NCBI GenBank assembly: GCA_949752735.1
Contig: OX457037.1
Location: 18,690,539-18,754,538 of the forward strand
Reading direction: 5' to 3'
DNA from: Lumbricus terrestris
Taxonomy: Eukaryota; Annelida; Clitellata; Crassiclitellata; Lumbricidae
Length of the DNA stretch: 64,000 nucleotides
The notes under the pieces were generated by a model, which worked only from the letters and a program-made list of their open reading frames with translations, did no database searches and had not been told where the DNA came from. The position numbers and the translations under genes are program-made. Shown here piece after piece: positions 21,090-33,700 of this stretch (positions within the stretch are counted from its first letter, which is position 1; the number at the start of each line of letters is the position of its first letter).

Positions 21090-23475
21090 TAGGGTGGGGT
21101 GAATTTTTTTTTTCGAATTTCTAATTCTAATAGTGATCAAAAGTTGACCATGGTATCACAGAATTGCTACAAAAAAGTTGACCTTCCTGTGTTGACGTCT
21201 TCTGCCCTCTACCGGACGATTTAAGGAGGCCATATTGATTTTCAGTACTGTAAGGCATTTTGAAAATTGCACTGTTAGAAGCAAATCATGTAACAATTTT
21301 CTAACTGGTGTTTCTAGACTAACTTGACCCTCCTGAAAACGAAAATCGCGGTTAGGAAGCTGGATTTTTAGCGGTTCCATGGGAAAACAAGATGGCGGAC
21401 AAAATGGCAGCCAATTGCTTCAAATGACTAAAAGTAAAGTATTGTATGTGATAGGAAGACGGTTTTAGGCTCTAAATTAAGATTATATGGTTGAAGGAAT
21501 GCAATGGAATCAAAGACATATATGTACCACTGCAAAAAAATCAAAATGGCGGACAAAATGGCGGTCAGAATCTTAAAATGGCTATAGGTGAAGTAATGTA
21601 CACAATGGAATCATAATTTCAGTGTCCAAGTCAACATTTTCGAGGTCAAGGAATATGATGGAACCAATGTCGCTCATGTAACGCTGCTCAAAAACCAAAA
21701 TGGCAGACAAAATGGCGGCCAGAATTCTAAAATGGCTACAAGCAAAGTCATGTATGCAATCGGAATTTGACTTAAGTTTTTCGCCAGGTCTTTGCAAGAT
21801 GGCATCTGTTGTTGAATTTATCTACAATGTTCTTTATTTTGCCAGATAATAATGATCATTGAAATTACCACAATTTCCTCAGCAGATCTTAAACCAAGGA
21901 GCGTTCTGCAAAAGAACACTGACGAAGTTATCATGCAGCACCTTATCACAGCGTATCAAACTGACTTTCCGATGAATCTGGCATCAATATCGTGCCATGA
22001 GCTTCCTCAAAATCTGTGGCATTGGATGCTTTGTGAAAAGTAACTTGTCCAGTCAGCAACTTTTTAACAGAGGTTAACATTTATTTATTTAGAAAATTTT
22101 ATGTAGGGCCTTTTCAACGTAGGCTATTCAGTATCACTCCCAACCTAACCGCAACGGAATAGGACAGTTTCTAGATTCTTAAAGAACGGAGTGGAGTGAC
22201 CCATGGGCAATAAGTGCAGTGAAAATGGGTGGACATTTCAGGTTGTGGATTCAGCCGCAGAGAATGAACGTTGCTGTCGAATAGCAGAAGCCCAGCTTGG
22301 TTCGCCAACCGAAGAGTGGATCGACGCTGGACACCGTGTTGAAAAACAGAGTTCTTGCAGACAAGTGGCGCTCGTTCCTCAAGGCACCGCCTAACCAGCA
22401 CACAGACCCTGTAGGCAATACGCTGCTGGAAACGTAGCCAATGCAAGGCATCTGCATATAATATGAGACATGACCAAATATTGCGATATGCCCAATAAAT
22501 TGTGTCGCAATTCATAGGACAAGTATCCAGATAAATTTTTGGATGGACAAGCAATAGTAGAAGCAATGGGGACCTTCCAAAGGCGAAGACATTTGGTGAC
22601 CTGGCAGATACAATGGTTGCTCGTGTAAAGATACTTTTGATTGGCTACAAGAGGGTCAATAATTATTGTCTTGGATAGGTACTGGACCTGGAAATTGCTT
22701 TTAAAAAAGTGGAACCACACAGAAATGGCGACTATGACCACAACTTCGTCATTGTATTGAGTCTTGAAATAGCGGTATTCCGTTGTCGGAAAATTGCCTG
22801 AATGTTCTTGGTATGCCTGAAAGCAAAGCTGATCTAATTTCATTCCTGTTCATTCAGCTCTCAACAGCCACATTTGGGCATTTGGAGGTATAGATGTAGC
22901 TGTTGCTGGTGGTTCCGTGAAAGAAGAAAAGGTGTTGCCTACTACTGAGTGTATGCCTTATATTTAACGATATTTGGGTGTAGAAAGCTAATTTGAGAAT
23001 AATCATGTTGTGTAGCGAGTAGAAAGGTTTCCAAAGCTGACCTGTATTTGGAGGAATTGAGCGCTGGACTCAATCATTAGATACAGAACTTCACTAATAG
23101 AAAATTCCAGGATCTGGCCGCTATTTTGTTCGCCATTTTGGTTTTCATGCAATGCTACATGAGTGACATTGGTTTCATCATATTTCCTGACCTTGAAAAT
23201 GTTGATTTTCGTTTTCAGGAGGGTCAAGTTAGTCTAGAAACACCAGTTAGAAAATTGTTGCATGATTTGCTTCTAACAGTGCAATTTTCAAAATGCCTTA
23301 CAGTACTGAAAATCAATATGGCGTCCTTAAATCGTCCGGTAGAGGGCAGAAGACGTCAACATAGGAAGGTCAAATTTTTTGTAGCAATTCTGTGATACCA
23401 TGGTCAACTTTTGATCACTATTAGAATTAGAATTTCGAGAAAAAATGTTTTTTCACTCCGATTCACTCCACCCTA
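21090..23475. mobile_element. 2.4-kb hAT-like element, TAGGGTGG family, copy II
   Basis: TAGGGTGGGGTGAA at the left and TTCACTCCACCCTA at the right, flanked by a perfect 8-bp duplication ATAGACAA (21082-21089, 23476-23483). The inverted similarity extends about 250 bp inward (21090-21345 against 23210-23475). Inside are ~150-bp AAAATGGCGGAC units and a LINE-like fragment. No transposase seen; the matching open frames at both ends are the TIRs. Confidence 0.88.
22150..22850 (-). mobile_element. LINE-like fragment nested in hAT copy II
   Basis: The stretch around 22230-22400 (caggttgtggattcagccgc and following) resembles 27970-28050, both next to L2-like 3' sequences. Overlapping open frames on both strands do not give a clean domain. 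Tentative. Confidence 0.4.
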
Positions 23476-23574
23476 ATAGACAATTTAGCACAACTCTGAA
23501 TTCGTTGGTTTTAAAGAAGCCAGCATTCAAGGTTATTGCTAATTAACTTACTAAGGCCCATTACTGTACAGGGT

Positions 23575-24000
23575 GCGCCAAAGAAAGATCCCCCTAGGTT
23601 TTTTACCAATATCTTGACCAAAAGTAAGAATTTTGAAAGGAAATTTTACAGGCTTATAGACAATTCATATTTACATATGATGGCCAAATTTCATCAAAAT
23701 ATTTCAAACAGAGCAAAAGTTATGCCACTCTTATGGAGGCCACCCACCGTTTTTTGACGATTCAAAAACGTAACGCAACAAAAGTAGGTTTTTGCCAATA
23801 TCCTAGCCAAAAGTAAGAATTTCGAAATGAAATTTTACAGGTTTATAGACAATTCATATTTACACATGTTGGCCAGATTTCATATAAATATTTCAAACAG
23901 AACAAAAGTTATATCACTTTTAGTGAGGCCACCCTACGTTTTTTGATGATTAAAAAAAGTCAAAAAAAACGTGATATAACTTTTGTTCTGTTTGAAATAT
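23575..24000 (+). mobile_element. Partial mariner-like terminus and repeats
   Basis: Begins with TA then CAGGGTGCGCCAAAGAAAG, the form of a mariner/Tc1 TIR. Two tandem ~190-bp units follow (aagtaagaattt, ttttacaggcttatagacaat). No matching right terminus found. Confidence 0.55.
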
Positions 24001-24059
24001 TTTCTCATGATAAACTCCGATTTTTAAGTATAAAACTAAAAGAAGTTATCTATAGAAGG

Positions 24060-24430
24060 TTCGAGGAATGCACTGGAACCAAAGTAACATATGCAGCACT
24101 GCAGGGAAATCAAAATGGCGGACAAAATGGCGGCCAGAATCTTAAATGGCTATAAGTGAAGTTATGTATGCAATGGAAACATGATTTCAGAGTCTAAATC
24201 AACAGTAGCTAGGTCAAGGGATGCAATGGAACCAATGTCACATATGTGGCACTGCACGAAAATCAAAATGGCGGCCAGAATATTAAAATGGCTATTAGTG
24301 AAGTCATATGTGCAATGGAAATATGATCTCAGGGTATAAATCAGCATTTTCGAGGTCAAGGAATGCGATGGAACCAATTTCACTTATATTGCACTGCAAG
24401 GAAACCACAATTGGGAAAAATGGCGGCAAG
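24060..24430 (+). repeat. ~153-bp AAAATGGCGG tandem units
   Basis: Units at about 24113, 24266 and 24419; same family as 21394, 21544 and 21699 inside hAT copy II. Distantly similar in design to the 17270 satellite. Confidence 0.75.
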
Positions 24431-26080
24431 ATTGCTGCAGACAATTTCATTTATTCATCCTAATTTTATGACACCAAAACGATTTCTATTATAGGCCTAA
24501 TGTCCAGATACTGATAAGGAGACATTTTAACAGCAAGACACTCATGTGTACAGCATGCGTAATGCTATGTTTAAAAATTCCTGGGTAAAATAGCTAGGAC
24601 GTGGTACATTCGCGTACTTTTTTAGCTGATTTGGGTTCATGAATAACTAATGAAACTGGATGCATTCTGTGCATAAAACATATTTAGGAAAAGTCATAGA
24701 AGCGATTTCTTCAAATATTTTCAGGGATTAAAATTTCCGTGAAAAACCGAGATGGGGTATTTGTTTACCCCCCGGTGACCCTATAAGGGTTAATGGCAGT
24801 AGGGATACCAGGTAGCCTAATTTTTCTAATTTTTCACAGAGTAAGCTGCATAAATAGTATGCATCCAGGGTTTTTAGATGAATTTTTATAACTGCACAAC
24901 TCCTTCTTTTTCTTTCCTTGGTAAATTATTCCACATCGTAAGACAATAACCGTTTCCTATTTCAAACTGCGTAGAAGTGCATCTACAACTGCTCAAATCC
25001 ATTTAAAACTGTACATCTTGGGTAGAATCACATGCTAGAAAGTCATCCATCCGAGAAACGGCTGAAATCGAGATCTTTCACGACACAATTGGGCGTCGCG
25101 ACATGAGTCGACCCAGCTGATCACAGGATTTCTCTCTTGAAAGATTCAAATCTGTAACTTTTCAGCTACAATTAATGTTTCTGGCTATTCCCCATATATA
25201 TAATAATCTAGAATCTAGATTAGGCCTATATATTAACCGATCGTCAATAGGCCTATAAACAGGTGTACCAATCATTAGCTTGCAAGTTTACGGAAAACGA
25301 ACTGAAGCTACTATTAACTGGCAGTATGTAAGCATTTGAGAAAATACCATTGTCGCAAGCATGCAGCATGCAACGACAAACATGTAGCCTAGAAGTTGCT
25401 ACGGATGCGGCATGGTTAGTTTGTGGCAAACGTGGAGAACGTCACGTTCGAGCAAAGCTCTCATCCCACAAAAATATGTCCAGAATAAACAGCAAAAAGT
25501 GATTATAAATGATAAAGGAAGTGAAACGAATTGTGAGCTTGTGAATGTTTGTGATTGTGAAGCAAGCGAAAATATGGTTTAGGTCCTACAATTTTTTTCA
25601 ACCATGACAAATTATTACAAGTAGGCTATTATAATCATATTGCTTGCATCTCTTAAATGCCAGAATTGCCAAAAATATAAACTGCGCTACAAAAACGGTT
25701 ATTTGTTGCTCAAAATAGTCATGTGATTACAACTTCAGTTAATAAAATAGTTTGATTTCAATGGTGTTATTTTGGTAGCTCAATAGTCACTAATCATCAC
25801 CGACGTTCTCTTTCTATGCATAGGAGGAGGGCGAACAGCAATTACATTTGAAAGGACAGTTGTTGAAAATTCACGCATGGAAGTATATTTTGAGATCACG
25901 ACCTCACATGTGCTATCTGATGAACTCAGCTGTTACCAATACACTGAGAGAACGGAGCGAGATAAGAGAAAACCCGTCGTACCTCGCTGAGGCAAGGAAG
26001 GAAAGACGAACGTAGCCTATTAACACTTCACACATAATTACTGTTACCTTTGAAAACTAAAGAAACTGTCCTCTATTGGT
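24431..26080. other. Spacer between genes 1 and 2, nothing recognised
   Basis: AT-rich; no domain, TIR or tandem repeat identified. Confidence 0.5.
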
Positions 26081-26087
26081 CTTCGGG

Positions 26088-26469
26088 TTCTTCTTCTCTT
26101 TCTTTTTCTTTTTCTTCTTCTTCCTCTTCTTCTACCTCTTTTTCTCCTCTTCCTCTTTCTCTTTCTCTGCCTCTTCGTTTTCTTCTTTGCACTCGTATTT
26201 TTCTATTGCTATGCAAATTCTTCGTTATCTAGGCTACCCCAATTCATTTAGTTTAATATTCCTTGCAGTTTTGATTAAAACAAATTTTAATGGAACATTC
26301 TCAATCATCTTGCAAGCAACATTTTATTAATTCATTTAAACATTCATTTTCCAGTAATTTCTCCGCATACATGTCCACTTTTGTGAGCTAATAACAATAT
26401 TATAATATCATAATTAATTCACGTAAATATTATACGAAACTTATTTATGTTTGTAAAATGAAGCCTAGG
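26088..26469 (-). repeat. Lectin gene 2 3' flank with pyrimidine tract
   Basis: 26088-26200 is a T/C-only tract; 26225-26469 matches gene 3 (51070-51350) and gene 1 flanks. It continues at 27564-27691 after the inserted element. Likely 3' UTR and terminator region. Confidence 0.6.
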
Positions 26470-27555
26470 CATGGGGCGGAGTCTTAGGAGGGACGGGGGA
26501 ACGGTCCACTCCAAAATTTGCGGTGGGTGCGAAGATGCTTATATCAACCCAATATTTTGGATTATCATAATAAATTTCTACAGTGTTATCCACTGTTTAT
26601 CCGCCATGAGCAATATTTGCTAAGATGACAGCTTAGAATGTTACCATCTCCGTTTGAAAAATGAAAATATTTTAAGCAATGGGAGGAGACATTTTACTGA
26701 CGTCTTAAACCATGACTCAGAGCACTGAAATGATGAATAATTTTAAACAATTGGGATGCGGCACTCTGAAGTCTTAAACCATGACTATCAGCATTGAAAA
26801 TTGAGCAATTTTGTTAAGATGATAGCTTAAATTGCCACAATTATAATATGGAAATTCATAATTTTTTAACAATGTTAAGGGGACATTTATTGAAGTGTTT
26901 AAGCCATGTCTTTCAGCGAAGAAATTATGAGAAACTTTTTCATATCATGGCCTAAAATGATTCCTCTACAATGTGGAAATTTCAAATATCAAACAATGAG
27001 TGGAACGTTTGAAGTCTTAAACTAGGACTATACTAGCACTGAAATGATGAGCAATATCGTTAAAACGACAGCCTTAAATTCTACCATTGCAGCATGGAGA
27101 TTATAAACTTTTCACATAAGGGGACTCTTTGAAGTCTTATACAAGGACAATTAGCACTGAAATGATGAGCAGTTAGTTAAAAATCATAGCCTAAAATGCT
27201 ACTGTTGTAGCATTTTAGACATGTAGTGTGGAAATAAAATAAATTCGACATGGGGACACTTTGAAGTCCTAGACCAGAACTATTAGCCATAAAATGATGA
27301 GAAATTTCGTCATGGGGACACTTTTGAATTCTTAGACCTGTTCTAGCACTGAAATTATGAGCAATTTCGTTAAAATGGCATCCTAAAATGATACCATTTG
27401 AGTGTCGAAATTCAAACATTTTCGACATTTGGGGCAACATCCTCTGACCAAACCCTCCCCTGCACGGTGCTTCGCACCTTAGCGATCCTCCTACGGCTGC
27501 TCGTCCGTCCCCCCAAAAAAGAAATTCGGGCAAAGTCTCCGCCTCTCCGCCTATG
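26470..27555. mobile_element. 1.1-kb hAT-like element built of ~120-bp repeats
   Basis: Termini CATGGGGCGGAG and CTCCGCCTATG; flanks agcctagg (26462-26469) and agcgtagg (27556-27563) differ at one base. The gaagtcttaaacc-type block recurs at 26704, 26770, 26893, 27010, 27131, 27252 and 27326. Genes 1 and 3 lack the insertion. Confidence 0.78.
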
Positions 27556-27691
27556 AGCGTAGGCCTAATTGTTCAATTGGCGAACTTAAATCCTGGATAT
27601 TTCTGATGTTTCCGTGTATAATACAATTATTCTTCGTACCACTGATCACGAGACTAACACGACGGCTTGGCACATCGGATCATCGGTATAC

Positions 27692-27780
27692 CTATGGAGC
27701 CAGCTCGAAAGTCCAGTGCTGATTCGATACATTGCATGCAGACCAGGGATGCACTCTCCCTCTTGCTTTTGGATTCTTTT
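27692..27780 (-). CDS. Lectin gene 2, exon 4 (third QxW repeat and stop)
   Basis: 89 bp, acceptor ttgtttgcag. Reads KNPKARGRVHPWSACNVSNQ, then HWTFELAP and TAG. The Q and W belong to the third QxW. It is the longest of the four exon-4 copies. Confidence 0.8.
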
Positions 27781-30700
27781 CTGCAAACAATAAATGACCA
27801 AGTAGTAGGCCTACATCAATCAAGCAATCAATCTGAATTTATATAGTGCCTCTTCAAGGTAACTACTCAGAGGCGCTCCCGGCCGAGTTCAAGCAGAAAA
27901 ACAGTCTTCAACAGTCTGTCAAATTAAGTACAGTTTGTGACGTGTCGCATAGTCAAGGGAAGCCCATTCCAGGTTGTTGGACCAACCACAGAGAACGTAC
28001 GGCTTTGCATTGTCGCAGAGCGAGTAGGCTAAAAGGAACCATTAAATCACCATGGACTGCAGAGCGCAGTGCACGGCTGCCTATGCAGGTGAGCATGGGG
28101 AGGCAAAGCTCACACAGATTAACATAATAATAATGCTAGGAGGGTGCTCAGCTTGATAAGCATCGCCACACTAAATGAGATGCGCTGCGGGAAAGGAAGC
28201 CAGTACATACTACATGACTTTGTATGATGTACATGTAGTAGCAAGTATTAGCAAGTTAATGAAAAACGTTTCAAACACGAATGCTTTATAATGCTTAACT
28301 TCCTGTAAACCAAAGTGCGGTTATGCAGTTGGATAAATAAAAAATATACATATACTTACCTGCCTACCTATAATCATTTCAAATACAGTTTGATACAAGT
28401 AGCAATTCTAATTAGTGCTTAGGAAGTGTGCTAATTATACGTTACAAGTGCAACTTTATTTGGAAGATTGACTGCGTTTCGTCGTTCTAATTATTTTTAT
28501 GCTTTAGTTTGTTTGTCGAAACATCATAAATTCACACATTGGGCTCCGCCACTGGTTGCATTCTGCCAGTCCCAAGCCGGGATAATAGAGGAGGGCGACA
28601 CTAGGGTGAGTGATGGGTAAGTGGGACACTTAAGGGAATGACGGGCAGTCGAGGAGTCGATATATTAAAAAAGACCAAACTAGTTGCATACAATGACAGT
28701 TTAGACTGTGTCTGATTCCAGGAGCTACTAAAGTGGGACAAAATAGTTATTAAAGTGGTCCATAACTTGATTTTGCTTAGGAAGGCACGACAATCCTAAT
28801 TTTCTTCGGAAAATGGTAAAGTGGTCCACTATTGCTACTAAAGTGGTCCAACACTTATAGGCTCTATGAGCATCAAAACTTAAGGGCCTATAGGTCTAAT
28901 TAACATACAAAAAGATAGTCAATGATAACTTAAGGCTAGAAGGTAAGTTGTTGCGCACAGAGAGCACACAAAAAATTATCATCATCTAAAATTCCGTTTA
29001 TCAGCAGATCGCTGTCCCACTTTGACAACACAGTGTCGCTAAAGTGGGACACCTATACACCAGCAGGCTTTGTAAATGCATGTTAACATTTTATCAAGCA
29101 CTCTTCCCATCTAAAACAATCAATGTAAACGTAATCCAGGATTTATATAGGCTTATATTCAACAGGCCTATCAACACTTATGCTTAGTTCAGCTGCAATA
29201 GGCTGTCCCACTTTAGCAGCAGATCGCTGTCCCACTTTGACAACACAGCTGTCGCTAAAGTGGGACACCCATACACCAGCAGGTTTTGTAAATGCATGTT
29301 GACATCTAGTGATTAAAACCGTTGCTAGTAGTTCATTTCGTCAGTATATTTCAGCATAAATTGCATTCAATAGAATTATTTATCATTAGTGTCGACAAGG
29401 GCCTTAGCAAGTTAATGTTATCAAAATTATGAATACCGCAAATTCACTAACTTTCGAATATCGAATGTTACACGCACTACCACAGGCCATTAAACACTTC
29501 CAATAAAACATGTGTACGTATGATAATATCTTATTATAAGGATTAACTGTTAGACTATATATTAATATATAATGAACATTAGGCTCATATATTCACTTGT
29601 CAATCTAGTTGACATGACAGTTTAATTAGCATAGCTTTAGTTAGAAACCAATCAGACAGTTGCTAGTTATCTATCTGTTCTGTAATTTGCTGCAGGCGAC
29701 ACTTAGCTATCTAGACTGTGTATCTGAACTCTATAAAACATGTAGCGACTGACTTAGTGAGGGAGAGAGAGAGAACCGAGGAACAGTACTTTTAGATATT
29801 AGTGTTAGGCTCGTCTAGTCTGGTGTATATTATGTTGCTTGTTTATATCACGTAAGTTCGCTTTCTTAGATTCATTAAACTTATGAAAATGTATTCTCAT
29901 TCTTCTGTCATGCTATCACTCAATTCCGCATCCTATCATACTCTCCATGTAGCAGCTAGGTTCCCTACTGATTGAATATTCTACACCGCAATCAGTTTAT
30001 TATTATTATTAGTAATGGTCCATTAGCAAGTGGATCATATGATGGAGACCCGGAGTACGATTTCTTTAAGTACCAGCCTTTAAGTACCAGTAGCAGTTCA
30101 CCCAGGATTTTTTCCGTTCTTTTTCATTCATCCACTTCGATTCATCCCCATGATGTCACAACCTCTGCCGGACTTGATTCCACCGACTGATCCAGCGCAA
30201 TCCCTCCCTCCTCCCATTCTCACCGCTAAAGAAGCGGACGACGTCGAATCATGGCTTTTAGACCATTACCGACACAATCACCGATGCAGCGGCATATGTT
30301 CCCACATTGAAGCGTATATCGACGATGTCATTGTCATGCATAACCCTTTACTGGACAACCGCGACGATGACCTCCCTCCACTGCAAGAAATCGACACAGA
30401 TGAGCTAGAAGAAAACTGGGACTTGACCGCCGATCAAAACCCTCCCGACCCACCCCAGTAGGCTAAGCTTCATGTCATCATCATTAAGGCATGTTAGGGT
30501 AGTTAATGTTCATTCATCTCGCTAGACCATATTTTTCTTATTTTTGATTATTCGTCATCCTTATTATTATTTTTTATATACACCAGACCAGATGCGGTAA
30601 GTGCTGAGCTCTCTCTCTCTCCACCAAAACATTATAATTGCAAAAAGACGGAAATTTTCCTTTTTAACGATTTTTAACGATAGAGAAAACTAAACTCTGA

Positions 30701-33700
30701 AAAACTCAAAACCATTACAAAAATAGCATTAAGTCTTCCCATAAAAACAGACAGCAGAATCGCTTTTCGTTAATTAACACTTGTATATAATTTCAGTATT
30801 CATCGTACATATCTACGTACGAATTTTTCGTGCATTTTCGTTTTGCAGACAATTTTGCGCGTTTTTCTTGTATGTATCTATTTTGCCTATACGTCAAATT
30901 TCGCTTCCGTATTTTTCGTTGTTCGAATATGCGACGCTGAAACATTTGCAGTTTCTCCTTCGCATGTTGTGTTTTGTTCTGAGAATCTGTTTTGCAGTGT
31001 TTTTGAATGGTAACGAGTGTGACCTCTAGTTCATCGACAACCACCCGCCCACGACGGCGTTCGCTTTCAGCAGGTCACGATTTCTTCAACGCTTAGGCCT
31101 ACACCTCTCGTTCCGCCAGCTCCGTGATCCCAGTTATCACCCGTCAACCGTTTACATCCGTTCAAGTTCCGCTGGTACCTTCGAAGCTACCATAGGCCTA
31201 TACATCAACGGACCACTCCGTGCTGTCAAAACGCCAACCAAATCACCCTCCGAAGCCCATTCTTCAGCCTGCCGAACGTTTGTCCAACAGACCGCTTTCA
31301 AAGATAAAAAGACTCTTACGTAAGCCCAATCAATCTGTTTTCCTCTTTCCCATTGCTGGTATCATCCATCGCTTATCATTATCTTGCTACCATTTGTATT
31401 ACACACATGCATACAGACACAGTTTCTTCATTGCATTAGTCGTACATTTCATTGCATTGTTACGCAGTATCATTTTGCATTATTATCGTGCCATTATTGT
31501 GATTATTGACAGAGTGTTTTGCTATGGTTGTCAGTATGGTCTGGTCAGTCAATCTTGTCGGACTGCTCTTCCAGTCGTTGACTGATCTCTGTGCATTTGA
31601 TAGCGCCTTAATCAAGGTCGTGTCTCGTTTTACTTCACATACATACAGACAGTGCATTATGAACCCATACAACAAGTCTAAGGTCGTGTTCTATCCTAGC
31701 AAACTCATTTCGTTGACTTCGTCTATCATACCCGAGGTCATTATATACCCAGAGACAGTCATATACAAACACACAATCCCGTTGGATGAGAGATTTTACA
31801 TTTGAGTCATTTACTGGACGAATGGAAGCTGCTTCTCCTAATGCAGATTATATGGCGTCATTGAATTGTTGTTACTGAAGATATTGAATTTCATTTTGAT
31901 CAGCCTGTAACTATAAAGCATGGTTCATTCATCCATTCATGGATTCACGAAGTGCCACCCATCACCCCCCATTCCATTTACTCCATGTCACCCACGCTCT
32001 GGACACCACCGCCAGTCACACAAACATTCAGGATTAGGGCCTACTGATATGACTCATGCACGTTCGTATGCTTCAGTTTCTATCGTTGATGGTTATGTTG
32101 AAACAGGTTACCCTGATATTCATTTATTTAGCGCCAACGCTCATGCTGATTCTGTGAATATAAATTTGAACGCTGTTGATGAAGTTCAACTCAGTTCCAC
32201 GCGTCCTTCAATTATCAGGGATGCCCGTTCATCTCATCAATTCATTTGGCACATTCATCGTCAATGCATCATTCACATGCACAGACCTCACCTCCTCCCT
32301 TTGCACGGGATACCCTCCCATCTAGGCGTCTACCAACCTCCCTCTCATACCACTCCCTCGATCTGTACTTGTCGATCCGACCGATACCACCCCACCCAAC
32401 CAACTCCCACCCACTGATGATCCATGGACACTCCGCCCGATTCCACCCTCCACCCCGTACAGGTCCCTCGTCATCCAGAGTCCGGTGCCAACAGCGACAA
32501 AGCCCCACCCACATAATCCAGTTGATCCTGACTCATCCAACCGATTTGCACCCACGGACCACCCTACGACTGAGTCCGTCTGCCAGAATCCCTTGCCAAG
32601 TATTCTCTTATCCGATCCATCCTCGATCAACATCCCTAATCAAATCACGATCATGCCAACTAATCAGTGTTTTCGTTCCCCCGTGCCAACAGACGATCAT
32701 TATCTCACCCAGGACCAAAATTTGGCGAAAACAACCAGTGTTGTTGCCAAAGCACCAAGCCAACCAGACATGAATCCATTTTTAAGAACTTCTATTGCGC
32801 CAATCACCGCTGAATCATCCGAAACCGATGCCACGACCACCCATCTCATTCCAGCTCAGACTTTGGCAAAAACACCCAATTCAAATGCCAACGATCATTT
32901 CATCCCTGAACCAGATGTTTCAGCAGTTTCTTCAATTTCTATAGCGCCCATTGTTTCAGGTAATCCAGAGTCTGTTCCTAAGCAACAGCTAACTCAGAAA
33001 TAATGAAAGCTTTGAGACTCATACAACCCGATTAGACGAATTATCGAACCCCTCAGTCTCTCCAGTGAGAGACCAACACAAAAGGTCATTCACCTTCGAA
33101 GATGCTCAGTCTTCACGTATAGGCCTACTAACAAGATATTTTCTTTTCAGGCAAGCGCATCAACCACTTCCTCCTCCTTTTTACAATCATGTCCCCTATT
33201 CACAACTCTCACCACCCCACCCATCTCGACAATTCGAACAATCTGCAAGCCGTCCTTCTTCCTTTTCTCAATCACCGTTTTCCAGACCACCGAGAGTTTA
33301 CAATCAGCAGCATTTCAGAAAACCCTTCCGTCCACCATTTCGAACTAAATCTTATGACCACCCACCATTCCAGCAGCTGTATCACAACTGTCCTTCTCAT
33401 CAAACTCGGTACCAGCGCCCTCGTTTCAAGACTCTGTGCCACCCATCTTCCAAATACAATTATAGGCCTACACCTCAAGTTCACAGACCTCGCTGTCGCC
33501 CTGATACCCAGACGCACAGACAGACTATAGGCCTACAGCCAAACAGACCGATTTTGCAAACGTACAGACAAAATATGCGACTGAGCAGACCGAACATGCA
33601 GACACACAGACAAAATATATATCTTGAGAAAGAAGACAATTCTGGGTACATGCGTGTATACTACACATGTGCATAATTTGGCTGGTGTCTAAGTACATTG

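Noticed and set aside
21156..21380. ORF shared by 21156-21380 and 23126-23395 as a duplicated gene
   Set aside because: The two frames are the inverted ends of hAT copy II.
32246..33676. Overlapping Pro/Ser-rich ORFs as host genes
   Set aside because: They lie inside an LTR retrotransposon, in a C-rich block that is open in several frames at once, and show no domain.
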